Shown here: one piece after another, positions 30,700 to 39,351 of the stretch
How positions within the stretch are numbered: the stretch's first letter is position 1
Layout: the number at the start of each line of letters is the position of its first letter
Assembly: GCF_000786695.1 (NCBI RefSeq)
Contig: NZ_CP009962.1
Span: 3,968,001 to 4,032,000 of the forward strand
Reading direction: 5' to 3'
Length of the DNA stretch: 64,000 nt
Origin: Collimonas arenae
Lineage (GTDB): Bacteria; Pseudomonadota; Gammaproteobacteria; Burkholderiales; Burkholderiaceae_D
Position numbers and translations under genes: made by a program
The notes under the pieces: generated by a model
The model's input: the letters and a program-made list of their open reading frames with translations, nothing else
Databases searched by the model: none
What the model was told of the DNA's origin: nothing

Positions 30700-31488
30700 T
30701 TACGGCAAAGTGATGGTCAAGTTGGCCGCACGCGGCGCAAGTTTGACGATGTCGCTATAGCCGGCAATATTGGATGCAGTAGCGCGCGACAACATCGTGT
30801 TCAAACCAAAATAACCGCCTAGTCCGATCAACGCAAACACCGAGCAAAGCGCCCACAGCGGCACTTCGTTGCGCAACTTGTGACTGATCTGGTCCGGCCG
30901 CTCCCAGTGCGGCGCAAAACCGGCGCTCTTACCTTTCATGCGGGCGATTTCATCGCCCAGGCGAGCGGTCAGGTAGTTCAATTTTTCAGGGCCTTCGATA
31001 ATATATTTACCCTGGAAACCGAGTAGCAGACACATGTGGAAAACTTCCAGCGCCTGCAAGTGCAAAGCGCCTTTTGCGCGCAAGTCTTCGAGACGCGTGA
31101 AGAAATGCTCACCCGCCAGTTGATCGCCGAACAGAATCAGTTGCAGTGGCCGCCGCGCCCATGACTCACGGATATTGAATTGCGAATGCAAGATATTTTC
31201 GTCCACCGCTGCACAAAAAGCGTACTTGGCTGCGTGGACATCTTCCGCCGAAACATCTAGTTTTTTTGCGCCACGCTCAAAATCATTCAGGAAGCGCTGC
31301 ATCTTTTCCGTAAAGCCGGCTTCATCGGCCGGCGCGCAGCGGTTCTTCAGCAAAAACAAGGCATAGAAACCGTCGTACATCAGGTCCAGCAATGAATTTG
31401 CCGACGTACCGCTGTCGGCCGCGGAGTATTGACCTTGCCCGGTAGCCATGTCGCCAAGCAGGGATGGGGCTGAAGTTCTGTTCATCAT
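30700..31488 (-). CDS. tssL: T6SS membrane complex protein TssL (DotU/IcmH)
   Basis: TssL is the inner-membrane component that binds TssM and the baseplate. The 262-residue protein has the cytoplasmic DotU domain (LMYDGFYALFLLKN, AKYAFCAAVDENIL, LEVFHMCLLLGFQGKY) and one C-terminal transmembrane helix at about residues 210-229, then a 33-residue periplasmic tail. There is no peptidoglycan-binding OmpA domain; a separate OmpA-like protein is encoded at 56.1-56.8 kb. It overlaps the tssK stop by four bases. Confidence 0.95.
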   Translation of the reverse strand: MMNRTSAPSLLGDMATGQGQYSAADSGTSANSLLDLMYDGFYALFLLKNRCAPADEAGFTEKMQRFLNDFERGAKKLDVSAEDVHAAKYAFCAAVDENILHSQFNIRESWARRPLQLILFGDQLAGEHFFTRLEDLRAKGALHLQALEVFHMCLLLGFQGKYIIEGPEKLNYLTARLGDEIARMKGKSAGFAPHWERPDQISHKLRNEVPLWALCSVFALIGLGGYFGLNTMLSRATASNIAGYSDIVKLAPRAANLTITLP

Positions 31489-32831
31489 GATGTAACCGCT
31501 AAGAGCTCAAGTTTAAGGTCGTTGATGCCGGATGGTACGTAGATCGAAATCGATTGCGCCTGCAACATGCGGTCATACAGAGCGCCCTTGTTTTCCAGCG
31601 CAAAGTAATAAGTATCCGGGCGTACCGGGAGCGCCGCAGGGACTTGCGGCGAGTGCGACAGCTTGACGCCAGGCATCGCCGACAGCACGAATTTATCGAC
31701 GTCATCTGGTGCGCCGATCTTGAAGCGCAACGGTACGATATCGACCAGTTCGATGGCAGGCATGCTGGCATTGACCGCCAGGTAAAACGCCGTCTTGTCG
31801 TCGATTTTTCCGGAATCCAGCATGCCGTGATGATGCGAAGGCTTGTTTTCCGACAACGCGATCGAGAAGTAACGCGACGAAATCACGGTATCCAGCAACT
31901 CACGAATGATGGAATCCAGTTTGGCAAAACAAGGCCCCGGATCCTGATGCTGGTATACCGGCAAATCGGATAGCGCGTAGCTCTTTGAAAACGTCATCAG
32001 CGCGCCGGCAAGACTCAGTAATTGCTCGTACAGGCGCTCCGGATGAAACGACGGATTATGGAAGTAATGCGTCAATGCGGCAAATGCCGAACTGGCGGTG
32101 TGCAGCAGCCAGAAAGAGGAAATATCTCCAGAGCGGAATTCGATGACATTCTTGCTCGGTTCACGGTGATGGCCGTACAAGGCGCTGACCTTGGCCTGTA
32201 GCGCATCCATCAATCGTCGCAGCTGGATATACAACGCGGGTGCGCTGCGGATCGTCAGGCTTGGGGCGACAAAAGTCGGATCGGGCTCGAAGCCGCCAGT
32301 CGAGATGCGGCGCAGTTTGATCAACGGAAAACTGATCAGGGAGTCGCGCGGTTCGACTTCCGACACCAGTCGCACCGACTTCTTGAGGTAAGTCAGCTCC
32401 GCTTCCGCCGCTTGCGTAAACAGATCGGGCGTAGCTGAATTGCTTTGTGCATAACGGGTCGAATTGCTGACCTGCCCCAGGGCCGAAAAATTGCCGCCGA
32501 ACCCCTTCATATAAGGAAGCGCCGCATAGTAGGTAACAGTTTGCTGGGCATGCGGGATATTAACCAGGTCAACCACTTCCGGCAAATCGTCTGCTTCTGG
32601 CGCTTTATAGATTTCACCGTCCTGGAAAATTACCGACAATTCCGCCAAACGCAAGGTATTGTTGGCCAGCGCATCTCGGTCCAATTGCACCGACAGCACG
32701 CCCCAGGCAAAAGGATGCAAGGCGTTGGTGGTTTCATGCAGGCGATTCTCGTGATACCGGTCCTGCTGCTGGAAATGCTGGGGGCGCAGGAACAATCCCT
32801 CGCCCCATAAAATTTTCGATGTTCGATTCAC
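31485..32831 (-). CDS. tssK: T6SS baseplate protein TssK
   Basis: TssK trimers connect the baseplate (TssFG) to the membrane complex. The 448-residue protein starts with the very conserved KILWGEGLFLRPQHFQQQD, then shows RLMDALQAKVSALYGHHRE and the C-terminal membrane-complex-binding head ending in LKLELLAV. Length is standard. It lies between tssJ and tssL in a compact minus-strand group. Confidence 0.96.
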   Translation of the reverse strand: MNRTSKILWGEGLFLRPQHFQQQDRYHENRLHETTNALHPFAWGVLSVQLDRDALANNTLRLAELSVIFQDGEIYKAPEADDLPEVVDLVNIPHAQQTVTYYAALPYMKGFGGNFSALGQVSNSTRYAQSNSATPDLFTQAAEAELTYLKKSVRLVSEVEPRDSLISFPLIKLRRISTGGFEPDPTFVAPSLTIRSAPALYIQLRRLMDALQAKVSALYGHHREPSKNVIEFRSGDISSFWLLHTASSAFAALTHYFHNPSFHPERLYEQLLSLAGALMTFSKSYALSDLPVYQHQDPGPCFAKLDSIIRELLDTVISSRYFSIALSENKPSHHHGMLDSGKIDDKTAFYLAVNASMPAIELVDIVPLRFKIGAPDDVDKFVLSAMPGVKLSHSPQVPAALPVRPDTYYFALENKGALYDRMLQAQSISIYVPSGINDLKLELLAVTS

Positions 32832-32896
32832 GTATTTGACTCACATGTAAATTTATTCAAACCATCATCATGCAGCTAGCAGCAAGAGTTGGCCGC

Positions 32897-33496
32897 TTAG
32901 CCGCACGGAGCCGGGGTTAAGAACTTGCTGGCGCCGACATCTTCTGCAACTGCAACGCCAGTACCAACCGTCAACGCACAAGCATTTGCACCTAAAGTTA
33001 TACCTGATTTTTCAGCCTGCTCCGCTGGAAAGGTCAGTTTCCAACGTTGTGCCGCCGGCTTCCGGAACAAGGCAACAATGCCGACGAAGCCCGCTTCCCG
33101 ACTAACTTTTTCACTGACTTCATAGCGTTGCCCGGGAACCAGGGTGATTTCCTTGACTTCAATCAAATCTGCCCCCAACACATCTTTTTCCTTTTGCGGA
33201 TTAGTAAATGTATCGTAAGTTGCCTGTTGGAATGCACCATTTTGTCTTAACTTATATACTCTGGCGACAAGGGCAAGTGGCGCGCCACCACTATCTGCAT
33301 TCAGATTGGTGCCTGCATGCAACTTGATTGCGATGGTTCGCGGCGGCTTCTGGGCGTCGGGAACTTCCGGCTTGGTGATGCCTGACATCTGTAATACAGA
33401 GCTGGCGATTGAGCCAACCGCAGAGACGGCACCTGCTGCGCAGCCTGTCAGAGTTAGTACTGATACCAGCGATGCCAAGAGAGAGAGATGTCGCAT
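32897..33496 (-). CDS. tssJ: T6SS outer membrane lipoprotein TssJ
   Basis: The 199-residue lipoprotein has a signal peptide with the lipobox LTGC (cysteine at residue 19) and the TssJ fold signs IAIKLHAGTNLNADSGGAPLALVARVYKL, interrupted here for brevity, and LIEVKEITLVPGQRYEVSEK is replaced by the family-typical strand ITLVPGQ. TssJ tethers the TssM periplasmic domain to the outer membrane. A C-terminal stretch of about 35 residues continues beyond the beta-sandwich. It is the first gene of the minus-strand tssJKL group, divergent from the sheath operon. Confidence 0.9.
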   Translation of the reverse strand: MRHLSLLASLVSVLTLTGCAAGAVSAVGSIASSVLQMSGITKPEVPDAQKPPRTIAIKLHAGTNLNADSGGAPLALVARVYKLRQNGAFQQATYDTFTNPQKEKDVLGADLIEVKEITLVPGQRYEVSEKVSREAGFVGIVALFRKPAAQRWKLTFPAEQAEKSGITLGANACALTVGTGVAVAEDVGASKFLTPAPCG

Positions 33497-33767
33497 TATT
33501 TTGATTGTCGTCTTTATTTGGGTTGCAAAAATGCCAAATAGATAAAATACTGTCTGAGATAATATTTTGTTACCAATATTGTAAAAAACAACAACAATGT
33601 ATTAGTTGTCTTCTAGACATATAGTACGTGTCTGAACTAAACTTGTTGCAATGGTGTAACCAAAGTTAACAAATTTTGATGTAGATTGGCAATATGATAT
33701 CTGCATCTGCCGAGTTTTGTTAAGATTTGGGCTATTTAAAAGTTGCCACATAGAAAGCGAGTTTAAG
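33497..33767. promoter_or_regulatory. Divergent promoter region between tssJ and the sheath operon
   Basis: This AT-rich 271-base gap must carry promoters for both halves of the cluster. A perfect dyad TGTCT-TCT-AGACA lies at 33607-33619, and TATGAT at 33693-33698 could be a -10 box for the plus strand, although without a clear -35. I find no sigma-54 promoter with the proper GG/GC spacing. Confidence 0.35.
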
Positions 33768-34352
33768 ATGAGTCAATGGAAGAGTAAATTAATCTACAGC
33801 ATGGCGTTGGCATGTTTGGTAAGTGCATGCGCAACAACCCCGCCACCGGTGGACCCAGCTGTCAAACTGGACGCAATTGTTGCTGAAGCGGACGCGGCTC
33901 AAAAAGCCGGCCAGACCGACAAGGCAGTCAAATTGCTGAAGGACGCGACTGGCGCGTTTCCAGCAGACAAAGCCCCATGGATCAAGCTGGCGCAAATCAG
34001 ATTCGACGCGGAAAATTACGGTGACGCAATTTCCTATGCGCTGGAAGGTTTGCAACGCGACTCAAAAGACAAGGTTGCCAACAGCATCGTCGCCGTGGGT
34101 GGGCTCAGATTGTCTACCAAGGCTTTGAACGACCTGCGTACCCAAAACGACCTGAACGGCAATGTGCGTACTGAAGCACAAGGGCTGGCAAAAATCCTGC
34201 GTGAGAGCCTGGGCGAAACAGTCCTGGTCCCTGCCCGCCCTAAAGTAGTTACACGCCCTGCCGCTACAAAAAAAGGGGCAGTCGCTGCGAAACCGGGCGC
34301 TACACCAGAACCTAGCGGTGACGGCACCAATCCGTTCGGATCGTTGCAGTAA
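33768..34352 (+). CDS. T6SS-associated TPR lipoprotein
   Basis: The 194-residue protein has a signal peptide with the lipobox VSAC (cysteine at about residue 22) and TPR-like helices (about residues 35-110: AQKAGQTDKAVKLLKDA and DAENYGDAISYALEGL), then a basic Ala/Lys-rich tail ending NPFGSLQ. I start at the ATG at 33768; 17 upstream codons in the frame lack features. In Burkholderia a lipoprotein gene holds the same place before tssB (called TagM by some authors; I am not sure of equivalence). A non-lipidated paralogue is encoded at 53820-54395. Confidence 0.75.
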   Translation: MSQWKSKLIYSMALACLVSACATTPPPVDPAVKLDAIVAEADAAQKAGQTDKAVKLLKDATGAFPADKAPWIKLAQIRFDAENYGDAISYALEGLQRDSKDKVANSIVAVGGLRLSTKALNDLRTQNDLNGNVRTEAQGLAKILRESLGETVLVPARPKVVTRPAATKKGAVAAKPGATPEPSGDGTNPFGSLQ

Positions 34353-34423
34353 CTTAAATACATCCTGCTTCCGCCCAGCGGGACCGGGGATTTGATTATT
34401 CGGTAAGCATCAGTGGGGGTTTT

Positions 34424-34933
34424 ATGGCCAAAAAAGAGAGTACTCAAAAACGTTTGCAGAAAGTGCGTCCACCACGGGTGCAGATGACGTATGACGTTGA
34501 AATCGGCGACGCTATCGAGCAAAAGGAATTGCCTTTCGTGATGGGCGTAGTCGGCGACTTCAGCGGCAAATCAGATGTGGCCCAGGCCAAGCTGAAGGAC
34601 CGCAAGTTCGTCAATATTGACAACGACAACTTCGACGAAGTGTTGAAGGGGATCGAGCCAAAAGCCACTTTCCGCGTGCCGAATCATCTGACCGACGCCG
34701 GCGGCGAGTTCGGAGTCGAACTGAAATTCAAGTCAATCGACGATTTCCGTCCGGAGGCTGTAGTACAGCAGATCGAACCGCTCAAGCAATTGCTCGAAGC
34801 CCGCACCAAACTTGCGGATCTGCGCAACAAGCTGGCCGGCAACGACAAGCTGGAAGATATCCTGAACGACGTGCTGAACAGTACCGAAAAGCTGGCGGCG
34901 TTGAGTAAGCAAACCAAAAAGCAAGGAGACTGA
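34424..34933 (+). CDS. tssB: T6SS contractile sheath small subunit TssB
   Basis: TssB (VipA) forms the contractile sheath with TssC. The 169 residues contain the family segments RPPRVQMTYDVEIGDA, LPFVMGVVGDFSG, DNDNFDEVLKGI and VEPLKQLLEART-like (IEPLKQLLEART). GGGGG precedes the ATG. It is followed after one base by tssC. Confidence 0.97.
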   Translation: MAKKESTQKRLQKVRPPRVQMTYDVEIGDAIEQKELPFVMGVVGDFSGKSDVAQAKLKDRKFVNIDNDNFDEVLKGIEPKATFRVPNHLTDAGGEFGVELKFKSIDDFRPEAVVQQIEPLKQLLEARTKLADLRNKLAGNDKLEDILNDVLNSTEKLAALSKQTKKQGD

Positions 34934-34934
34934 G

Positions 34935-36422
34935 ATGTCCTTTCAGCACAATCCTGCGGCGGCGGCCAGCTCGGCCGCGGCAGAATCCGGTCTACTCGAC
35001 CAGATCGTAGAACAGAGCAAGGTCGCCAAGTCCGGCGCAGAACACGACCGCGCCAAAGACATCATTTCGGAGCTCGTGAATCAGGTCATGCAGGGCACTG
35101 TGGTGGTGTCGGCCAATCTGTCGGCTACCATCGACGCCCGCGTGGCAGAACTGGACCGTCTGATTTCCGAACAGGTCAGCGCAGTCATGCACGCGCCTGA
35201 GTTCCAGAAACTGGAAAGCAGCTGGACCGGTTTGCACTACCTGGTCTTCAACTCGACTACCGGACAGAACATCAAGATCAAGGTCTTGAACGCTACCAAA
35301 CGCGAACTGGTAAAAGACTTCCAGGCAGCATTGGATTTCGACCAAAGCGCCGTCTTCAAGAAAGTTTATGAAGAAGAATTCGGCACTTTCGGCGGCTCGC
35401 CGTTCGGCGCCTTGCTGGGCGATTTTGAAATTACCCGCCAACCGGAAGACATGTACTTCGTCGAACAGATGTCGCACATCGCAGCTTCTGCGCATGCGCC
35501 ATTCATCAGTTCGGCATCGCCGGAATTGTTCGGCCTGGAAACCTACAGCGAACTCGGCAAGCCACGTGACCTGGCGAAGGTATTCGAAACCGTCGAATAT
35601 GCAAAATGGAAATCTTTCCGCGAGTCGGAAGATTCCCGCTATGTCGGATTGACCTTGCCGCGCTTCCTGGGCCGGCTGCCATTCAATCCGAAGGATGGCC
35701 AGACTGTCGAAGGCTTCAACTTCGTGGAAGACGTGGATGGCACCGATCATTCCAAATACCTGTGGTGTAACGCCGCTTATGCCTTTGGCACCAAGCTGAC
35801 CAAGGCTTTTGAAGATTTTGGCTGGTGCGCGGCCATCCGCGGCGTCGAAGGCGGTGGCTTGGTGGAAGACTTGCCGACCCACACTTTCAAGACCGACGAA
35901 GGCGAAGTTGCGCTCAAATGCCCTACCGAAATCGCGATCACCGACCGTCGCGAGAAAGAACTGAGCGACCTCGGCTTCATCTCGCTGGTACATTGCAAAA
36001 ATACCGACTACGCCGCCTTCTTCGGTGCGCAATCGACTCAGAAGGCAAAAAAATACAATACTGATTCGGCCAATGCCAACTCGGTACTGTCAGCCCAACT
36101 GCAGTACATTTTCGCCGTATCGCGTATTGCGCATTACATGAAATCGATGATGCGCGACAAAATCGGCAGCTTTGCTTCGGCAGGCAACGTGGAAGACTTC
36201 CTCAACCGTTGGCTGACCCAGTATGTGCTGCTTGATGACAATGCCAGCCAGGAGCAAAAGGCGCAATTCCCGTTGCGTGAAGCTTCAGTGCAGGTATCTG
36301 AAGTACCGGGACGTCCGGGCGTCTACCGTGCAGTATCGTTTTTGCGCCCGCACTTCCAGCTTGACGAACTTTCAGTTTCACTTCGCTTGGTCGCAGAATT
36401 ACCAGCATCAACCAAGTCTTAA
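34935..36422 (+). CDS. tssC: T6SS contractile sheath large subunit TssC
   Basis: TssC (VipB) is the main sheath protein and handles the ClpV contact with TssB. The 495-residue protein has the conserved SSWTGLHYLVFNS, GDFEITRQPEDM, LTLPRFLGRLPFNP and the C-terminal YVLLDDNASQEQKAQFPLR region. AAGGAGA lies just before its ATG, inside the end of tssB. It starts a strong expression unit with hcp. Confidence 0.97.
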   Translation: MSFQHNPAAAASSAAAESGLLDQIVEQSKVAKSGAEHDRAKDIISELVNQVMQGTVVVSANLSATIDARVAELDRLISEQVSAVMHAPEFQKLESSWTGLHYLVFNSTTGQNIKIKVLNATKRELVKDFQAALDFDQSAVFKKVYEEEFGTFGGSPFGALLGDFEITRQPEDMYFVEQMSHIAASAHAPFISSASPELFGLETYSELGKPRDLAKVFETVEYAKWKSFRESEDSRYVGLTLPRFLGRLPFNPKDGQTVEGFNFVEDVDGTDHSKYLWCNAAYAFGTKLTKAFEDFGWCAAIRGVEGGGLVEDLPTHTFKTDEGEVALKCPTEIAITDRREKELSDLGFISLVHCKNTDYAAFFGAQSTQKAKKYNTDSANANSVLSAQLQYIFAVSRIAHYMKSMMRDKIGSFASAGNVEDFLNRWLTQYVLLDDNASQEQKAQFPLREASVQVSEVPGRPGVYRAVSFLRPHFQLDELSVSLRLVAELPASTKS

Positions 36423-36446
36423 TTTACTTGAATAAGGGGTATCACC

Positions 36447-36938
36447 ATGGCAATCGACGTATATCTGCAAATTAACGGCATCAAGGGCGAATCGACCGAC
36501 AGCGCGCATAAAGACTGGATCGAATGCAAATCGGTGCAATGGGAAGTGCTGCAACCGAAGTCGGCTACAGCATCGACCGGCGGCGGCCACACAGCTGAAC
36601 GTTGCGAACACAAGGACATCGTGATCACCAAGATCGCCGATCTGGCCACACCTTTGTTGCTGCAAAACTGCTCTTCCGGCAAAACCATCGACAGCGCCAA
36701 GTTTGAATTCCTGCGTGCTGACGGCAAGGGCGACCGCATCAAGTACTTCGAAATCGAGCTCTCGAACCTGCTCATCTCCGACGTCACTCCTTCGGTCCAG
36801 GAAGGCGATGTCTTGAGCGAAAGCGTCAGCTTGAAGTACTCCAAGGTCAAATGGAAGTACACCCAGCAAAAAATCGGTGGCGGCTCCGGTGGCAACACAT
36901 CCGGCGGCTGGGATCTGTCGACCAACAAGGTCGTGTAA
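36447..36938 (+). CDS. hcp: T6SS tube protein Hcp
   Basis: Hcp hexamers stack into the tube propelled by the sheath. The 163-residue protein starts MAIDVYLQINGIKGESTDS and shows the Hcp1-type strands CKSVQWEVLQP, LLQNCSSGKTIDSAKFEFLR and SVSLKYSKVKWKYTQQ. A Gly/Ser-rich stretch (GGGSGGNTSGG) precedes the last residues, longer than in Pseudomonas Hcp1. A terminator with a T7 run follows it directly, which should make it more abundant than the downstream baseplate proteins. Confidence 0.97.
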   Translation: MAIDVYLQINGIKGESTDSAHKDWIECKSVQWEVLQPKSATASTGGGHTAERCEHKDIVITKIADLATPLLLQNCSSGKTIDSAKFEFLRADGKGDRIKYFEIELSNLLISDVTPSVQEGDVLSESVSLKYSKVKWKYTQQKIGGGSGGNTSGGWDLSTNKVV

Positions 36939-36961
36939 TTTTTTTTGTACCAGTAATAACA

Positions 36962-36997
36962 AGAGCCGTGGCATCCCGATGCTGCGGTTCTTTTTTT
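36962..36997 (+). terminator. Terminator inside the T6SS operon after hcp
   Basis: Arms 36962-36974 and 36979-36991 pair over 13 positions (three G-U pairs) around the loop CCCG and are followed by T7 (36991-36997). It starts 24 bases after the hcp stop and ends 17 bases before tssE. Partial read-through would lower expression of tssE-tssH relative to tssB, tssC and hcp. Confidence 0.75.
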
Positions 36998-37013
36998 CTC
37001 TGAATGGTATGCG

Positions 37014-37505
37014 ATGAAAGGTTTCACGCCTGGATTGTTTGACAGACTGATGGGCGGCGACAATACGCCTGCGCAATCCGACCTGGTAGTGCGTTTATCG
37101 ATGGACGCCTTGAAAGACGCGGTTGCCCGCGATCTCGAAGCGATGCTGAATACGCGTACCGTGATTCCCGAAGAAATACTGAAGAATTTCCCTGAATGCA
37201 GCCAGTCGATATTGACCTACGGCTTGAATGATTTTTCCGGTATGAGCCTGGCAAGCATGGATGATCGTGCATATATCTGCCAATGCCTGGAACAAGGCAT
37301 TGCGCGCCATGAACCGCGCTTGCGAGATGTCAAGGCCTCGCTCGAACTGCGCGAAGGATCGATCAACCGCTTGAATTTTGCGATTGCCGCCATGCTGGTT
37401 GTCGGACCGGCCAAGGAAGCCGTAAGCTTCGACGCCGTACTGCAGCCTTCTACCTTGCAATACTCAATCAGCAGAGCACGCCGCGCGATGCGAATGGACG
37501 GTTAA
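37014..37505 (+). CDS. tssE: T6SS baseplate protein TssE (gp25-like)
   Basis: TssE is the gp25-like wedge protein that starts sheath polymerisation. The 163-residue protein begins MKGFTPGLFDRLMG, has the DLEAMLNTR segment with the catalytic-looking gp25 surroundings, LTYGLNDFSGMSL, and EPRLRDVKASLE, all typical. It ends two bases before the GTG start of tssF. Confidence 0.94.
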   Translation: MKGFTPGLFDRLMGGDNTPAQSDLVVRLSMDALKDAVARDLEAMLNTRTVIPEEILKNFPECSQSILTYGLNDFSGMSLASMDDRAYICQCLEQGIARHEPRLRDVKASLELREGSINRLNFAIAAMLVVGPAKEAVSFDAVLQPSTLQYSISRARRAMRMDG

Positions 37506-37506
37506 C

Positions 37507-39351
37507 GTGGACGAACTACTCCCCTATTATGAACGTGAGCTGGGTTTCCTGAGACGCTATTCGCGGGAATTCTCCGAGCGCTACCCGAAGATTGCCGGAC
37601 GCTTGCTGATGTCCGGCGAAGTCTCGGAAGATCCGCATATCGAGCGCATGATCCAGTCGTTTGCACTGATCAATGCACGTACATCGAAACGGCTAGACGA
37701 CGACTACCCGGAGTTCACTGAAGCCCTGTTCGAGGTACTGTATCCGCACTATCTGCGCCCTTTTCCATCGTGCTCAATTGCCCGTATGGACTATCGTGCC
37801 GCGGCAAAGCAACTCACCTCGGCCATGTCGGTGCCACGTGGCACCGAACTGACAACGCGTTTGGTCAAAGGCGTGGCCTGCAAATTCAAGACTAGCTATG
37901 ATGTCACTGTAGCGCCTGTGCTTTTGTCGCATGCGATATTCGATCCCATCATCGAACCGCCGGATGCAGTCCTGCTGCCGCCTTCCGCCAGCTCGCGCAT
38001 CGGTATCACCTTTGAAAGCACCGCAGAGCAAGCCGGTTTTGCTCAACTCGGAGTCAAGACCCTCCGCGTATTTATCGACGGCGAGCCATCGTTTTGCGCT
38101 GCCCTGCGCGATACGCTGTTCATGCGCACTGTGCGAGCCTATGTAGAAGCCGGCAAGAGTGGTAAATGGCATGCGGTGAGTAAAATCCCGGTCACGCCTG
38201 CCGGCTTTGCAGAAGAAGAATCGCTGATCGATTTTCCGGCGCGCTCGCATCCTGCCTACCGATTGCTGACCGAGTATTTTTCCTATCCGGAGAAATTCAA
38301 CTTCTTCGATGTCGATGTCGCCGAACTCACCCGGCTGCTGCCAGCCGGGTGCAAGAAATTTACCTTGCATCTGGTGCTGTCGGGACTACGCGCCGACTCT
38401 AACACTGCGCGCATGCTGGGCACCTTGTCTACCAACAACCTGTTGCTGGGCTGTACGCCGGTCATCAACCTGTTCAAACAACGCGGCGATCCGATCCGAT
38501 TGACTCACACCAGCGCCTATTATCCGGTGGTCGGCGATTCCCGGCGCGCCTACGCTTACGAAGTACACTCCATCGATTCCGTGCAACTGGTGCGACAAAC
38601 GCCGGAAGGCGAATCGATCACAGAATTCAGGCCGTTCTATTCGTTGCGCCATGGAGAAAACGTCGACAAGGCCGGCCACTACTGGGCCATGCGGCGCGAT
38701 GAAATGGTAGCCGATAGAAGCCCCGGCTACGAAACCGAAATTTCCATCGTTGACATCGACTTCGATCCGGCGGCCATAGAAACCGACACGCTGAGTATCG
38801 AACTGACTTGCTGCAATCGCAATTTGCCAGCCTCGCTGGCCTACGGCCTGCCAGACGGCGATCTGTTCCTGGAAGGCGGCTCGCTGGTCAACGAAATCAG
38901 TTTCTTGCGCAAACCTTCCGAACCCTGTCGTTTCGAACGCGGCCGCGGCGCCCACTGGCGCCTGATCTCGCATTTGGCGCTGAACCATCTGTCGCTGGCC
39001 AAGGGCGGCCTGGAAGCCCTGCAAGAAACCCTGAGCCTGTACGATTTGCCGCGTTCGGCAATATCGCAACGCCAGATCGGCAGCGTTGTCGGCATCGATC
39101 ATAAAGCCGCAACCGCCTGGTTACCAGGAAATCCGTTCGCCTCGCTGGTGCGCGGCATCGAGATCAAGGTGACCCTGGACGAGGAAGGTTTTGTCGGTAG
39201 CGGCATTCACGTATTTGCCAATATCCTGGACAGTTTTCTCGGCCTGTATGTACATGCCAACAGCTTTACGCAATTGGTGATCGCTTCAAAACGAACAGGT
39301 GAGGAGATACTGCGATGCTTGCCGCGCAGCGGAGATTCGAACCTAGTGTAA
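37507..39351 (+). CDS. tssF: T6SS baseplate protein TssF
   Basis: TssF forms the baseplate wedge with TssG and TssE. The 614-residue protein begins MDELLPYYERELGFLRRY, the family hallmark, and carries RTSKRLDDDYPEFTEALFEVLYPHYLRPFP-type sequence, shown here only by its parts RLDDDYPEFTEAL and LYPHYLRPFPS, and the closing GSGIHVFANILDSFLGLYV. It uses a GTG start at 37507, directly after the tssE stop. Its end overlaps tssG by 37 bases. Confidence 0.96.
   Translation: MDELLPYYERELGFLRRYSREFSERYPKIAGRLLMSGEVSEDPHIERMIQSFALINARTSKRLDDDYPEFTEALFEVLYPHYLRPFPSCSIARMDYRAAAKQLTSAMSVPRGTELTTRLVKGVACKFKTSYDVTVAPVLLSHAIFDPIIEPPDAVLLPPSASSRIGITFESTAEQAGFAQLGVKTLRVFIDGEPSFCAALRDTLFMRTVRAYVEAGKSGKWHAVSKIPVTPAGFAEEESLIDFPARSHPAYRLLTEYFSYPEKFNFFDVDVAELTRLLPAGCKKFTLHLVLSGLRADSNTARMLGTLSTNNLLLGCTPVINLFKQRGDPIRLTHTSAYYPVVGDSRRAYAYEVHSIDSVQLVRQTPEGESITEFRPFYSLRHGENVDKAGHYWAMRRDEMVADRSPGYETEISIVDIDFDPAAIETDTLSIELTCCNRNLPASLAYGLPDGDLFLEGGSLVNEISFLRKPSEPCRFERGRGAHWRLISHLALNHLSLAKGGLEALQETLSLYDLPRSAISQRQIGSVVGIDHKAATAWLPGNPFASLVRGIEIKVTLDEEGFVGSGIHVFANILDSFLGLYVHANSFTQLVIASKRTGEEILRCLPRSGDSNLV

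Noticed and set aside
33660..33720. Possible sigma-54 promoter before the sheath operon (TGGCA...TGCA)
   Set aside because: The GG to GC spacing is 13 instead of 10 bases.
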